Positions 1-8,254 of a DNA stretch of 18,214 nucleotides are shown here, piece by piece. The notes beneath the pieces were generated by a model. The model was not told the origin of the DNA, did no database searches, and worked only from the letters and a program-made list of their open reading frames with translations. Source of the DNA: Trachelipus rathkii (lineage: Eukaryota; Arthropoda; Malacostraca; Isopoda; Trachelipodidae); the NCBI GenBank assembly GCA_015478945.1, contig JABUQX010088774.1, positions 52,501 through 70,714 of the forward strand, written 5' to 3'. The translations under genes were made by a program, and so were the position numbers. How positions within the stretch are numbered: position 1 is the stretch's first letter; each line of letters begins with the position of its first letter.

Positions 1-120
1 AGAGAGAGAGAGAGAGAGAGAGAGAGGAGGAGAGAGAGAGAGAGCAAGAGAAGAGAGAGAGAGAAGAGAAGAGAAGAAGAGAGAAGAGAGAGAAGAGAGA
101 GAGAAGAGAGAGAGAGAGAG
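1..120. repeat. (GA)n microsatellite
   Basis: An almost pure purine AG/GA dinucleotide tract with occasional extra A or G interruptions. It is truncated by the window start. A pyrimidine CT-rich stretch at about 1140-1200 is its complement, so the two could pair in single strands. No gene is present. Confidence 0.95.
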
Positions 121-690
121 TAGATAGATAAGATGAATGATAGATAGATAGATAGATAGATAGACGATTAAAGATAAGATAGCATAGACGTAGATAATAG
201 GATAGGATAGATAGATGTAGATAGATAGATAGATGATAGAAGATAGATAGATAGATGAGCATAGGATAGATAGATAGATAGATAGAAGTACATATAGATA
301 GATAGATAGATAGATTGATAGATAGATATGATAGATAGATAGATTCATAGAAGATAGATATATGAATAGATAGATAGATAGATAGATAGATACGATAGAT
401 AGATCAGATAGCCATAGATAGATAGATAATAGAATAGTATAGATAGATAGATCGATCGATAGATAGATAGATAGATAGATAGAATAGAAATAGATAGATA
501 GATAATAGATAGATAGATAGATAGATAGAATAGAATAGGATAACTTAAGATAGATAGATGATCAGATAGATAGATTAGATAAGATATGATAGATAGATAG
601 ATAGATAAATCAAGATAGATAGATAGATAATCAGATAGATAGATAGATAAGATAGATATGATATGATAGATAGATAGATAGATGATAGCA
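121..690. repeat. Interrupted (GATA)n microsatellite
   Basis: GATA/TAGA tetranucleotide repeats run for about 570 bp, with many single-base indels breaking the phase. This is typical of an animal GATA satellite. The interruptions look like indels more than substitutions, so part of the irregularity could be long-read assembly error. No coding potential is visible. Confidence 0.95.
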
Positions 691-1270
691 AGTGAAATGA
701 CGAAAGAGAGAGATGGATAGGAATTTTTTTATTTATAGTGAATGAGGCTTTAATTTAATTTATTGGTAGTAGGTTCTTTAATGTTTGCTCTAAACTCTAA
801 TAAAAGTTATTCTGGAATGATTCTCTAGGATTTTTGATTTAATATTTTTTTGTTAATTTTCTTTCTCATTTCATATTCTCTTTGTTTCCCTCATTCCTTC
901 TCATTCTCTCTTGTTTATACATTTTCTTTCTTTCTTATTCAATTCTCTATTCATCTCTCCCTCCTCTCTTTTGACTCTCTTTTTTCAATTATTCTCCATT
1001 AATTTCCACTTTCAAATTATTCATCCTCTACAATCTATTCTTTTTTTCCCACTTTTTTTTCTCATTTCCCCGCTTCATGTTTTTTCATTTATCAATTCTC
1101 CTGATTTGGAGAATAATCTCTCACTCTTCTTTAACATCTTGAACATCTCTCTCGTTCTCTCTTCTCTCTCTCTCTCTCTTCCCCTCCATCCTCCCCTCTC
1201 GGATCCTCTCACGCTGTCCCTTTCTCTTGCTCTTCCATCACTCTTCTCACGTCGCAATCTGTTCCCCTAG
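691..1270. other. Non-coding, strongly pyrimidine-rich stretch
   Basis: From about 840 to 1270 the + strand is mostly C and T, with TTTC, CTCT and CCCTC runs. A 119-codon open frame here (911-1270) encodes only Leu/Ser/Phe/Pro low-complexity protein, as expected of a polypyrimidine run, so I do not call it a gene. The long purine/pyrimidine strand asymmetry could support triplex (H-DNA) formation. No promoter or splice signal is convincing. Confidence 0.7.
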
Positions 1271-1465
1271 ATAACGAAATCATCATATCTCTGTACATTC
1301 AAGGATCTGAAGGGAATTTAACCAAAAATTTAAATCAAAATCCCAAAGTCTCTGTCCTCTGCGTGGCGCGGGATCTGCCTCCCGTCTCTCTCTGCTTAAT
1401 ACAACAGTTTTATTTTTTTATTTATTTTTATTTCGTTTCGTTATTGTGTTCTTTTTCTTACTTTG
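1271..1465. other. Short unique non-coding stretch
   Basis: Non-repetitive sequence with a locally GC-richer patch near 1360-1395 that includes a GTGGCGCGGGATC motif, followed by T-rich sequence. I see no open frame, RNA gene or element terminus. Confidence 0.5.
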
Positions 1466-1746
1466 ATATATATATATTATATATATATATTATATATATA
1501 TAAATATACTATTATATATATAATATAGTAGTATAGTATATATATATATAATATATATATAATATTAGTATATTATATATATATATATATATTATGTATT
1601 ATATATAATATATATATATATAAATATTAATATATATATTGTATTATATATAATAGTATATATATTATTATTATATATATATATATATATATAGTGATAT
1701 ATATATATATATATAGTTAGTATATATATATATATATTATATATAG
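1466..1746. repeat. (TA)n microsatellite
   Basis: About 280 bp of TA dinucleotide repeats with scattered single-base interruptions (TAG, TAAT). It is self-complementary and hairpin-forming. The open frame on the minus strand here (Ile/Tyr repeats) is an artefact of the repeat. Confidence 0.95.
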
Positions 1747-1879
1747 TAGGGAAGGCGGAACAGAAACAATTCCTTCTTTTTATTTCTGAGTTAGGAATTT
1801 TATCCAACTTCATAAGAATATATCCAGAAAACATAAAGAATGTTTAAGAAATAAACGATTTAGTTGCTCTGTAAAAAAT
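1747..1879. other. Unique AT-rich spacer
   Basis: About 130 bp of unremarkable AT-rich sequence between a TA tract and the G/T-rich block. Nothing identifiable. Confidence 0.4.
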
Positions 1880-2840
1880 TGTTTTAGTGATTGTAAGTTA
1901 GTGTTATTGTAGTAAGTTTGGTGTGCCGGTGTTGTGTCGATTGATGTTGATGTGATGTTGGGGTGTATTGGTATTTGTGATGTAGTGGTAGTATTGTATG
2001 AGTTGTGGTTTGTGTTGGTTATATTTGTTTGTGGTTTAATTATTAGTGATTAGTATTGTAAGGTTGGTTTTGAGTAGTCTGTTTTGAGTATAGTGTTGAG
2101 TTTGGGTGTATATTTTTACGGGTTGAGGTGATAGTTTGTTGTGTAGATGTTGTGTGATTTGTATATATGGTTATGGGATTATGTTCATCGTTTATGTAGT
2201 AGTGGTATTGTTGGTATGTGGTCTGGTGGATTGTTAGTGAGTGTTAGTTTTGAGTGAGATTTTGAGTATGTACTTGGGGGTGTATGTAAGTGATGTTTTT
2301 AGTGTAGTTATGTGCTGTTTTTAGTATTTTTTGTTGTTGTGGTCGTTAGGTGTTATGGTTTTTATGAGGTGTTTTTGTTGTACGGTGTGTGGTTGTGTTT
2401 GGTTGGTTGTTGTTGAGTGTAGAGATGGTATGTGGTGTTTTGGTGTTGTTGGGTTATTGATTGTGTTGGTTGTTGGTTTGGTATTGTTTATGGGTTGGTT
2501 TTGTTTGTATGGTTTTAGTGAGTGTTGAGGTGGGTTGAGTTTGTGGGTTATGTAGTGGTGGTATTATGGAGTTTGTTGTGTTTGGATGAGTGGTGAGGTC
2601 GAGGTTTGTGAGTGTGGTTTGTTGGAGTATTAGTCTTGGATTGTTATGTGGTGATTATGTTGATGTTGTATGTTGTTGTGTTGTTGTGAGTTGCATGTTA
2701 TGTGTTAGATTGTTTTGTAGTTGGTGATGTTTGTGGCGTGTTGTTGTTTTGTTGTGATGAGGCTGTGTCGTTTGTGTTTGTCAGTGTTGTTTAGTAGTAG
2801 GTTGTTTCTGAGGTTTGTGGATTGTGGTATGGTAGTTGTT
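1880..2840. repeat. C-depleted G/T-rich cryptic simple sequence
   Basis: For about 960 bp the + strand consists almost entirely of T and G with some A. Many 60-base lines contain zero to three C. The text is built from degenerate TTG, TGG, GTG and TAG triplets without a stable period, so it is cryptically simple and not a clean satellite. Both edges are abrupt, against unique AT sequence on the left and a TA tract on the right. Open frames here (2331-2528, 2721-2978) are Val/Cys/Leu/Gly low-complexity by-products. Confidence 0.75.
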
Positions 2841-2879
2841 TATATATATATAATATATATATCTATAAAAGTATATTAT

Positions 2880-2917
<38 letters not shown>

Positions 2918-2927
2918 ATATATATAT
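2841..2927. repeat. (TA)n tract at the left edge of the element
   Basis: TA repeats run directly into the first base of the left long direct repeat. The right direct repeat is likewise followed within 7 bases by a TA tract, so a (TA)n stretch was probably the insertion target. A target-site duplication cannot be read in such sequence. Confidence 0.85.
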
Positions 2928-4403
2928 TGGTTGCAAATAATTTTAAATATTGAAATCAAAGACTTAAATTCATTTTAGTCGAGTAAGCCCTTAAAAATCT
3001 TATTTGTTGTGGCTTCTTTGTCTACTGGCACCAATATATCATAACATTTCATAACTTATTTATGTATTGAAAATCTTTCATCACCTTCAAATGTAAACAC
3101 TGACGCTTTATGAGCCATAAAACAAATCTCGATGCTTTTTCGCAAGACCCCCCAAAAGATCCCTATGAGAACCATTAGGAGAACCCCGCATTTGAAATCC
3201 AAAGGAATGATTCATCTGCTATCCCCTAAGAAGCCCCCTCTTTTAGATACTCCCGTGTTAAGAAGACAGAGGAGACAGGGATGAAGCATCAAGAGAAAGA
3301 CAGAAGAGACAGATGAGAAGCTGGAGGAAGAGTTGGGAGATGGAGGTATTATAGATGGTTTTATGAAGAGCGATGACCATCCTAGATCGCTGACTAGTGG
3401 GACAAAAACTTTGAGAGTTAGTCATTCTTAAACTTGGAAATCAATTAGCAGTTAAAAATATTAGATTTAGATCAGAGATTTTGACTATATCTAGAGAATC
3501 CAATTAAACATTAGATAGATTAGTGTCTTTTAAAAATGGGGAATTATATTTCTTATAAATTAAAAGCAAAACATTTTTAATATACATTGAATATATAAAT
3601 ATATGTATAATGAAATTATATATATATTGGTATATATCAATCTATATTATCCTTAATTTTTTCTTTATTTTTATTTTAATAATAATGATTATAAAAAACA
3701 GGAAAGTAAAAAATTATAGCCTACAAGATGTAATTCACGGCTATAGTAGGGAATACTGGTTGAAGAAACAAAGGTAAATTGTTAATTTGTTAAAAGTTAA
3801 GAATTCTAATTAAAAAGTGTTATTAGTAATTTTTAATTAATGGTAATTGTATTATGAAAGAAAACAATTTATAATTTTATAATAATAATACATATAATAG
3901 ATAATATAATAGATAATGAATAATAATAATAATACATTGTAATATTTAAAACTTTACCAGATTTCCTTTAATTATGCTGATAATTAAAAAATGTAATATA
4001 ATTTTTATTAATTATTTATTATTCTTTATAATTTTTTATAATATAATTTATATAAATTTTATGTAATAATTTTGATATAGATATAATTTTGTAATCATGA
4101 AATTATTTATATATATAATAAACAGTATTGGACCCAGGACTGATAGTTGTCATGAAAATATTAGTTTGAATTTTCATTGTTTTAAAGTAAAAATATGTAA
4201 ATGATATAAATGATGTTATTCTAACTTTTTATTAAAAGATTATTTAAATATTTATGCTATAATATTTTTTGTTCTTATCTTTTGTTTAAAAACAGGTTTT
4301 GTAGATTACTTTCGAATTATCTTCGTCTATTTAAGTGGAAATAAATTTGGTAATGACAAGCGTTTAAACACGCACTAAATCGGCCGGATGTTGACAGAAG
4401 GCA
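2928..4403 (+). repeat. Left (5') long terminal repeat
   Basis: It begins TGGTTGCAA after the TA tract and ends GACAGAAGGCA. It aligns along its whole length with 16488-17935, by eye roughly three-quarters identical with many one-base indels, except for one 236-bp block that is exactly identical. It contains a purine-rich stretch (about 3260-3350), TA-rich sequence near 3585-3640, and AATAAA-like signals, so promoter and polyadenylation roles are possible but unproven. The exact end is uncertain by about 15 bases. No TGG-initiated primer binding site follows it. Confidence 0.8.
3613..3848 (+). repeat. Perfectly conserved 236-bp LTR block, left copy
   Basis: Every base matches 17163-17398, at a constant offset of 13550. 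The sequence on either side diverges immediately with indels. It contains a good splice-donor-like motif (AAG then GTAAAT at 3771-3779) and GGCTATAGTAGGG. See the separate finding on what this mosaic identity may mean. Confidence 0.95.
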
Positions 4404-4760
4404 CCCGGCAAAGAATGCTTAGTTGCTTAGGATTTTGAGGTCGTATCTTCCATTTTTATAGTGGCTACTATCGTCTTCTCTTCACGTAGCACCTAGTTAA
4501 GGGAGTGTTAGCGACTACAAGACTGGTTTGGTAGTAGTGGCCACTACAAGTCTACACGTAGCACCGAGTTAGAGGCTTTGGTACGGCTACAAAGACAAAA
4601 GGTCGTAAGGACAAGGAGGATTCGATTCCTAGACGAACCCAGACACGGAATCTCCTGATTAAGGCCGGAAAACCCATTCAGCCACGAACCTTTGTTTCAT
4701 TGATGTCAGTGGAGGGCAAAACTCGCTGAATATCCACCAGAATCCCTAAAAGTTAAAGGT
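4404..4760 (+). other. GC-richer leader downstream of the left LTR
   Basis: This stretch is clearly less AT-rich than everything around it and has no open frame. Its position matches the untranslated leader of an LTR element, where primer binding, dimerisation and packaging signals lie. A primer binding site beginning TGG is not visible at its start. It includes the imperfect tandem repeat at 4461-4596. Confidence 0.5.
4461..4596 (+). repeat. Imperfect tandem repeat in the leader
   Basis: Two units start at 4461 (GTGGCTACTA) and 4537 (GTGGCCACTA). Both contain CACGTAGCACC followed by AGTTA and end in CTACAAGAC or CTACAAAGAC. The period is about 72-76 bp, and the middle parts have drifted by indels. 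Duplicated leader motifs are plausible packaging or regulatory sites, but the function is unknown. Confidence 0.7.
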
Positions 4761-4834
4761 GGAAAATCAAATAGAAGTACTGTAAGTACAGAAATTATTT
4801 TTCACACCAAAAAAACAAATTTCATACTAAAGTC

Positions 4835-4962
4835 TAAATTAGAATAGGAAACTATATACAAGTGGTATGGGCATATTGGCACCTTTGGGTCTAATATGCA
4901 ATTATATTTCATTATGTATAAGTTTCAATAAATTAGAGTAGGAAGTTATGTACAAGCGGTAT
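4835..4962 (+). repeat. 34-bp direct repeat pair, 94 bp apart
   Basis: 4835-4868 and 4929-4962 are both 34 bp. They differ at only about five positions, all of them transitions, with no indel. Both begin TAAATTAGA and end in GGTAT. They immediately precede the GNRA-type hairpin at 4973. Confidence 0.8.
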
Positions 4963-4972
4963 TTTATATAGT

Positions 4973-4988
4973 GACGTCGCGAGGCGTC
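4973..4988 (+). other. GNRA-tetraloop hairpin
   Basis: GACGTC and GGCGTC form a 6-bp stem (one G-T wobble) closed by a GCGA loop, which as RNA is a GNRA tetraloop. It is one of the few GC-rich structures in the region. It sits about 570 bases downstream of the left LTR, where structured packaging or dimerisation elements are known in retroviruses and LTR elements. Any such function here is inference. Confidence 0.6.
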
Positions 4989-5027
4989 AATATACTGAAT
5001 AGACGTTCTGTGCATGACTTCGATAAG

Positions 5028-5162
5028 AAAACACATAAAAGGTGTTTTATTACATTAGTAAAGCATATCTGTTAATGCTTCTCACTACAATAAACAGCTC
5101 AAGAAAAAAGCTGTATTGACAAGAAAATCAATATAAAAAAGCCATAAGAAAAAAAAAGGGCT
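5028..5162 (+). other. Chain of consecutive stem-loops
   Basis: Five stem-loops follow each other. They are AAAACAC paired with 5042-5048, AAGCAT (5061) with 5075-5080, ACAGCT (5094) with 5109-5114, TATTGA (5114) with 5128-5133, and AGCC (5140) with 5159-5162. The third and fourth have loops CAAGAAAAA and CAAGAAAA, and the fifth has an ATAAGAAA-type loop, so different stems present nearly the same loop. No protein is encoded here. Confidence 0.6.
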
Positions 5163-5246
5163 ACTTTTATTATAGTGATAGTGTAAAAATAAATAGAAAA
5201 AATTTTAGTTTTCTTTTATTATTTTTATAAACTAGAAGAAATTAAA

Positions 5247-5565
5247 TTTACACAAAGAAGTGTAAACCAATGTATTAACAGTCCGGTTAAATAATTATTT
5301 TATATGTTTTTTTTGTTAGTTTTTTTTTTTAAGCAAAAATATCAAAAAATAATATAAAATATGCGTTTGCATTTGTATTTTCTTATGTTTGTTCCAAGAG
5401 GGAAGATCTTTTAAGATAACATAGAAAATGCAATCAACATTTTTTAAATCGATTAATTAAAAAAGTTAATTAATTTTTTTTTATTCTTCTAAAAGTTAGA
5501 GTAGAATTAATAGACCCCTTTTGTGAAAAATTTTTTAGTTAATTATAATTATTGAAATAATTATA
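5247..5565 (+). other. AT-rich non-coding region with three perfect hairpins
   Basis: The hairpins are TTTACAC (5247) with 5260-5266 and loop AAAGAA; a 9-bp stem ATTAATTAA (5452-5460 with 5466-5474) and loop AAAAG; and a 9-bp stem TATAATTAT (5544-5552 with 5557-5565) and loop TGAA. The second reappears in extended form at 10213-10239. No gene is visible between them. Confidence 0.55.
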
Positions 5566-6368
5566 GCTTTAGAAAGATTAATAAAATCGCACATAACAAA
5601 CAGCATCTAATAAACTCAATAAGATAGTTGTTGAATAAAAAAGTTTGTTCGAGAATTTGTTCTGTTTACATATGTGGAGAAAATCGAGTTCAATAAATCA
5701 GAATCAGCAAAATAGTAGATATCGTAAAATATAGTATACTCATTCACTCACTAAAAACTTGAATGAGAAATTGTGGGAGTAAAATGGGGAAGAGGGGAAT
5801 AAGCTAAATGCGGAAGAAACAAAAACAGCATTGGGAAAGACATTGACATTGAGTGTATCATTGACCGATAAAAATATTGAACTTGTCCCATTAATGCATT
5901 TTGCAAAGCTTTCAATTCTTGCTCTTTCTGCCACAACACATTCACAAACATATCTATACTATATATATATATTTTGTGTTGTTTTGTTTGTTTTGTTTTT
6001 ATGCATATTTTATTTTTAATCAATTTCTATGCATTTATTTTAACCATTATTTATTTTGATTATGTACTATACATATGTCGTACGAATCGAGTATATATAG
6101 TAAAAGGTTTTTTTTTTTAAAATAGTAAAAACAAAATCGAGAAATGAGAAATGACCCTCGATCAGGAAAAAAATTGGAAAAGTAGAAATTCCAAATATTT
6201 CGTTTTTTTAGTGTGGGCAAAATGCGTGTTTTTTTTTTTTTTTTTGTTTTTTTTTACATATAAAAATATAAATTGTTTTTTTTTATATGGTTTAAAAGTG
6301 TTGTAATTAATATAAAAATTACACCCCACCAAAATTAGAAAGGACCTTACAGAAAGACAAAAGGTAAA
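5566..6368. other. Non-coding AT-rich stretch with poly-T runs
   Basis: There is no supportable gene. Overlapping short open frames on both strands at 5740-6023 mutually contradict each other and look random. T runs occur at about 6108-6117 and 6230-6254. One 7-bp hairpin, TGTAATT with 6317-6323, starts at 6302. Confidence 0.5.
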
Positions 6369-6593
6369 AGGTCATCAGAACAAGCTAAAAAGGTCATAGA
6401 GGTTCTATTTTGACCCTTGACCCCAGAACAAAATTTGTTCCAGTAAGAACATTAGGAAAATGTTCTAAAGAACACAGGTCATTAGAGGACATGTTCTTCC
6501 TCCAGAACACTAGAACAACAGAAATTGTTTCCTTTTTGAATCAGAACAGAGAATTCTTTTAATATCTTAAAAAGAAAATATTTTCGGACATTG

Positions 6594-6622
6594 TTCCAGA
6601 AGAAACGAAAAAACTTTTGGAA
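6594..6622 (+). other. Hairpin with 9-bp stem
   Basis: TTCCAGAAG (6594-6602) pairs with CTTTTGGAA (6614-6622) with one G-U wobble. The loop is the A-rich AAACGAAAAAA. It lies inside the AGAACA cluster. Confidence 0.5.
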
Positions 6623-6828
6623 AAGGTTTGAACACAAACAGAATGTTGATTACACGAAATTTGGAGATGCAAATTCAGGATTGAACTTGATTCCAATTTG
6701 AGGAACATCAGTTTCACTTTGGAAAGAACATATTCACCTTTTGACAGAATACATAGTTCACCTTTGAGAAAAAGTTATATTTTTGAAGACATGGAACATT
6801 TCTATTAATTCTATATTTTATAAACAAA

Positions 6829-6850
6829 TAGGTCAAGAAGAGATGACCTA
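6829..6850 (+). other. AGGTCA inverted repeat with purine spacer
   Basis: TAGGTCA and TGACCTA form a perfect 7-bp inverted repeat around the 8-base spacer AGAAGAGA. As RNA it is a stem-loop with a purine loop of the AAGA type seen elsewhere. As DNA it resembles an everted or inverted nuclear-receptor half-site pair, though a spacer of 8 is not a standard geometry. Confidence 0.6.
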
Positions 6851-6909
6851 GAACATTTTAAAGAACATTAAGAACATATTATCAAATCAGAACATTGAAC
6901 TATATTCTA

Positions 6910-7127
6910 TATTCTATATTTTGCTAAATATTTTATAGAATAACACAGAACATTATTGTGAAAGTGAAAAAAGACTTAAGAAAAAATATGTTTATATTTT
7001 TTTTATTTTTGTTTAAATAGTTACATTCACTATTTATATTAGAAAATATTAAAGTGATAAAAAGTTTTTAATTAATAGTGATTTAATATCTTGTACTATT
7101 TTGAATATTTGAACAGATCATATTCAA
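6910..7127 (+). other. Series of four perfect hairpins
   Basis: The stems are TATTCTATA (6910-6918 with 6934-6942), AAAAAATAT (6981-6989 with 6994-7002, loop GTTT), TAAATAGT (7014-7021 with 7029-7036, loop TACATTC) and TTGAATAT (7101-7108 with 7120-7127). All are perfect with 8-9 bp. No coding sequence is present. Some are expected by chance in DNA this AT-rich. Confidence 0.5.
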
Positions 7128-8254
7128 TGAATTTAGAATATTTAGTGAGAAACATTGTCGTTTTGATAATAATGGTTCTTTGTTTCAATAGAAAAGAAAA
7201 CATAGTTCCAATCTCTTTGAAACTTAAAAAAGTTAATAACAAAGGTTAATAACAAAGTAATTAAAATTTAATTGACGAAGACTTTTTTAATTAAATATTA
7301 AATTCCTCGCCTGGTTAACAACCAATTAGTAATTAAAAATAATATAGTGATAAACACTTGTGATTTTAATTAATTTTATAGAAAGTTTTTTTTTTTAAGT
7401 TTTAAATTAAAACTTATATAGAATATTTCCTTTGAAAATCAAATAGTAATTAATAGCAATTAAAATAAAGTGAAGATAAACATTTATAATTTTTAATTAA
7501 TTTACGTTCGTTAGAAACACTTAGTTTTTTTTTTGTGTGTTGAAATATTCGAGTTTAAAGAAAACTCTATATATATATATTTCTTTGGGAAAACATAGAA
7601 ACTCTTAATGTGTTTTTTTTTATAATATATATTTTTTTGTTTTAAATAAAAAATATTTTCTTTAAAAACAGTCATATTAGTAAGACTGTAAAAGATTTAG
7701 ATAAAAGTTACTGTACAAGAGCATTAAGGAAATGGCTATACCACTTTTGAAAAAAATTTGTAGACAAATTTGGTAGTGAACTGAAAACTACTTGGAAAAA
7801 GTTACTAAACAAGAGCGTAGAAAATGCTATAAACTTTGAAAAAATTTTGTGAAAATTTTAAAGAAATTTTTAAACATATAGTTTAAAAATTTTTAGCACA
7901 GTACAACAATCCTATTCGTTGAAATTACAGAAAATGAGTAAGTTTTTCAGAACGCAGTAAAATATAAGAAATAAATGATTGAGCCAAAACGAGATAAGTC
8001 AATTAAGGAGAAGTTTCAAGAACTTTCTCTTAATAGATTATCTATGGGAAGAATATTTTTAATTAGTTTTTTTTATAATTTCAACTTCTTTGATAATTTT
8101 TCTGTATATATTAAAAGAAATAAAAATGAGTTCTTTAAAGACATTTAAGACATTTATAGAACTTTGAACTGTGAAATTTTTTTGAAATAAATAGGAATAT
8201 TTATTCCTCATCATCTAAATAGATTGATAAACTACAATCAATAGCCTCAACACA
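7128..8254 (+). other. Non-coding region upstream of the ORF with local duplications and palindromes
   Basis: It holds two imperfect direct duplications (7324-7379 with 7441-7504; 7704-7764 with 7798-7853). It also has a 21-bp palindrome (7396-7416), GAGTTT (7551) with 7562-7567 and loop AAAGA, ACAGTC (7668) with 7684-7689, and AAATTTG (7754) with 7765-7771. A 12-bp perfect stem AAATTTTTAAAC (7864-7875 with 7881-7892, loop ATATA) is the longest non-simple-repeat stem seen. I could not identify a promoter. A CAATAG before 8245 could be a 3' splice site, but the pyrimidine tract is poor. Confidence 0.5.

Larger units (their letters stand above)
6369..6952 (+). repeat. Cluster of AGAACA hexamers and AGGTCA half-sites
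   Basis: AGAACA occurs 13 times on the + strand (first at 6377, last at 6947), often extended to AGAACATT. Two TGTTCT complements lie at 6461 and 6492. AGGTCA occurs at 6369, 6391, 6476 and 6830, with TGACC at 6411, 6419 and 6844. Several pair as inverted repeats: a perfect 15-bp palindrome at 6426-6440, AGAACATT with 6459-6466, and AAGAACA (6468) with 6492-6498. These hexamers match nuclear-receptor half-site consensuses known from vertebrates, but binding here is unproven. They could equally be RNA stem-loops. Confidence 0.6.

Noticed and set aside
911..1270. 119-codon open frame
   Set aside because: It is Leu/Ser/Phe/Pro low complexity from a polypyrimidine run; the lack of A on the strand removes stop codons by chance.
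2331..2978. Cysteine/valine-rich short frames
   Set aside because: By-products of the G/T-rich and TA simple sequence; TGT, GTT and TTG codons follow from composition.
4404..4425. tRNA primer binding site just after the left LTR
   Set aside because: No TGG start and no convincing complement to a tRNA 3' end is visible. The LTR boundary is uncertain, so absence is not proven.
4600..4650. tRNA-like or rRNA-like words (GATTCGATTCC, GGTCGTAAGG)
   Set aside because: No cloverleaf can be drawn around them, and the match to the 18S 3' end is too short and interrupted.
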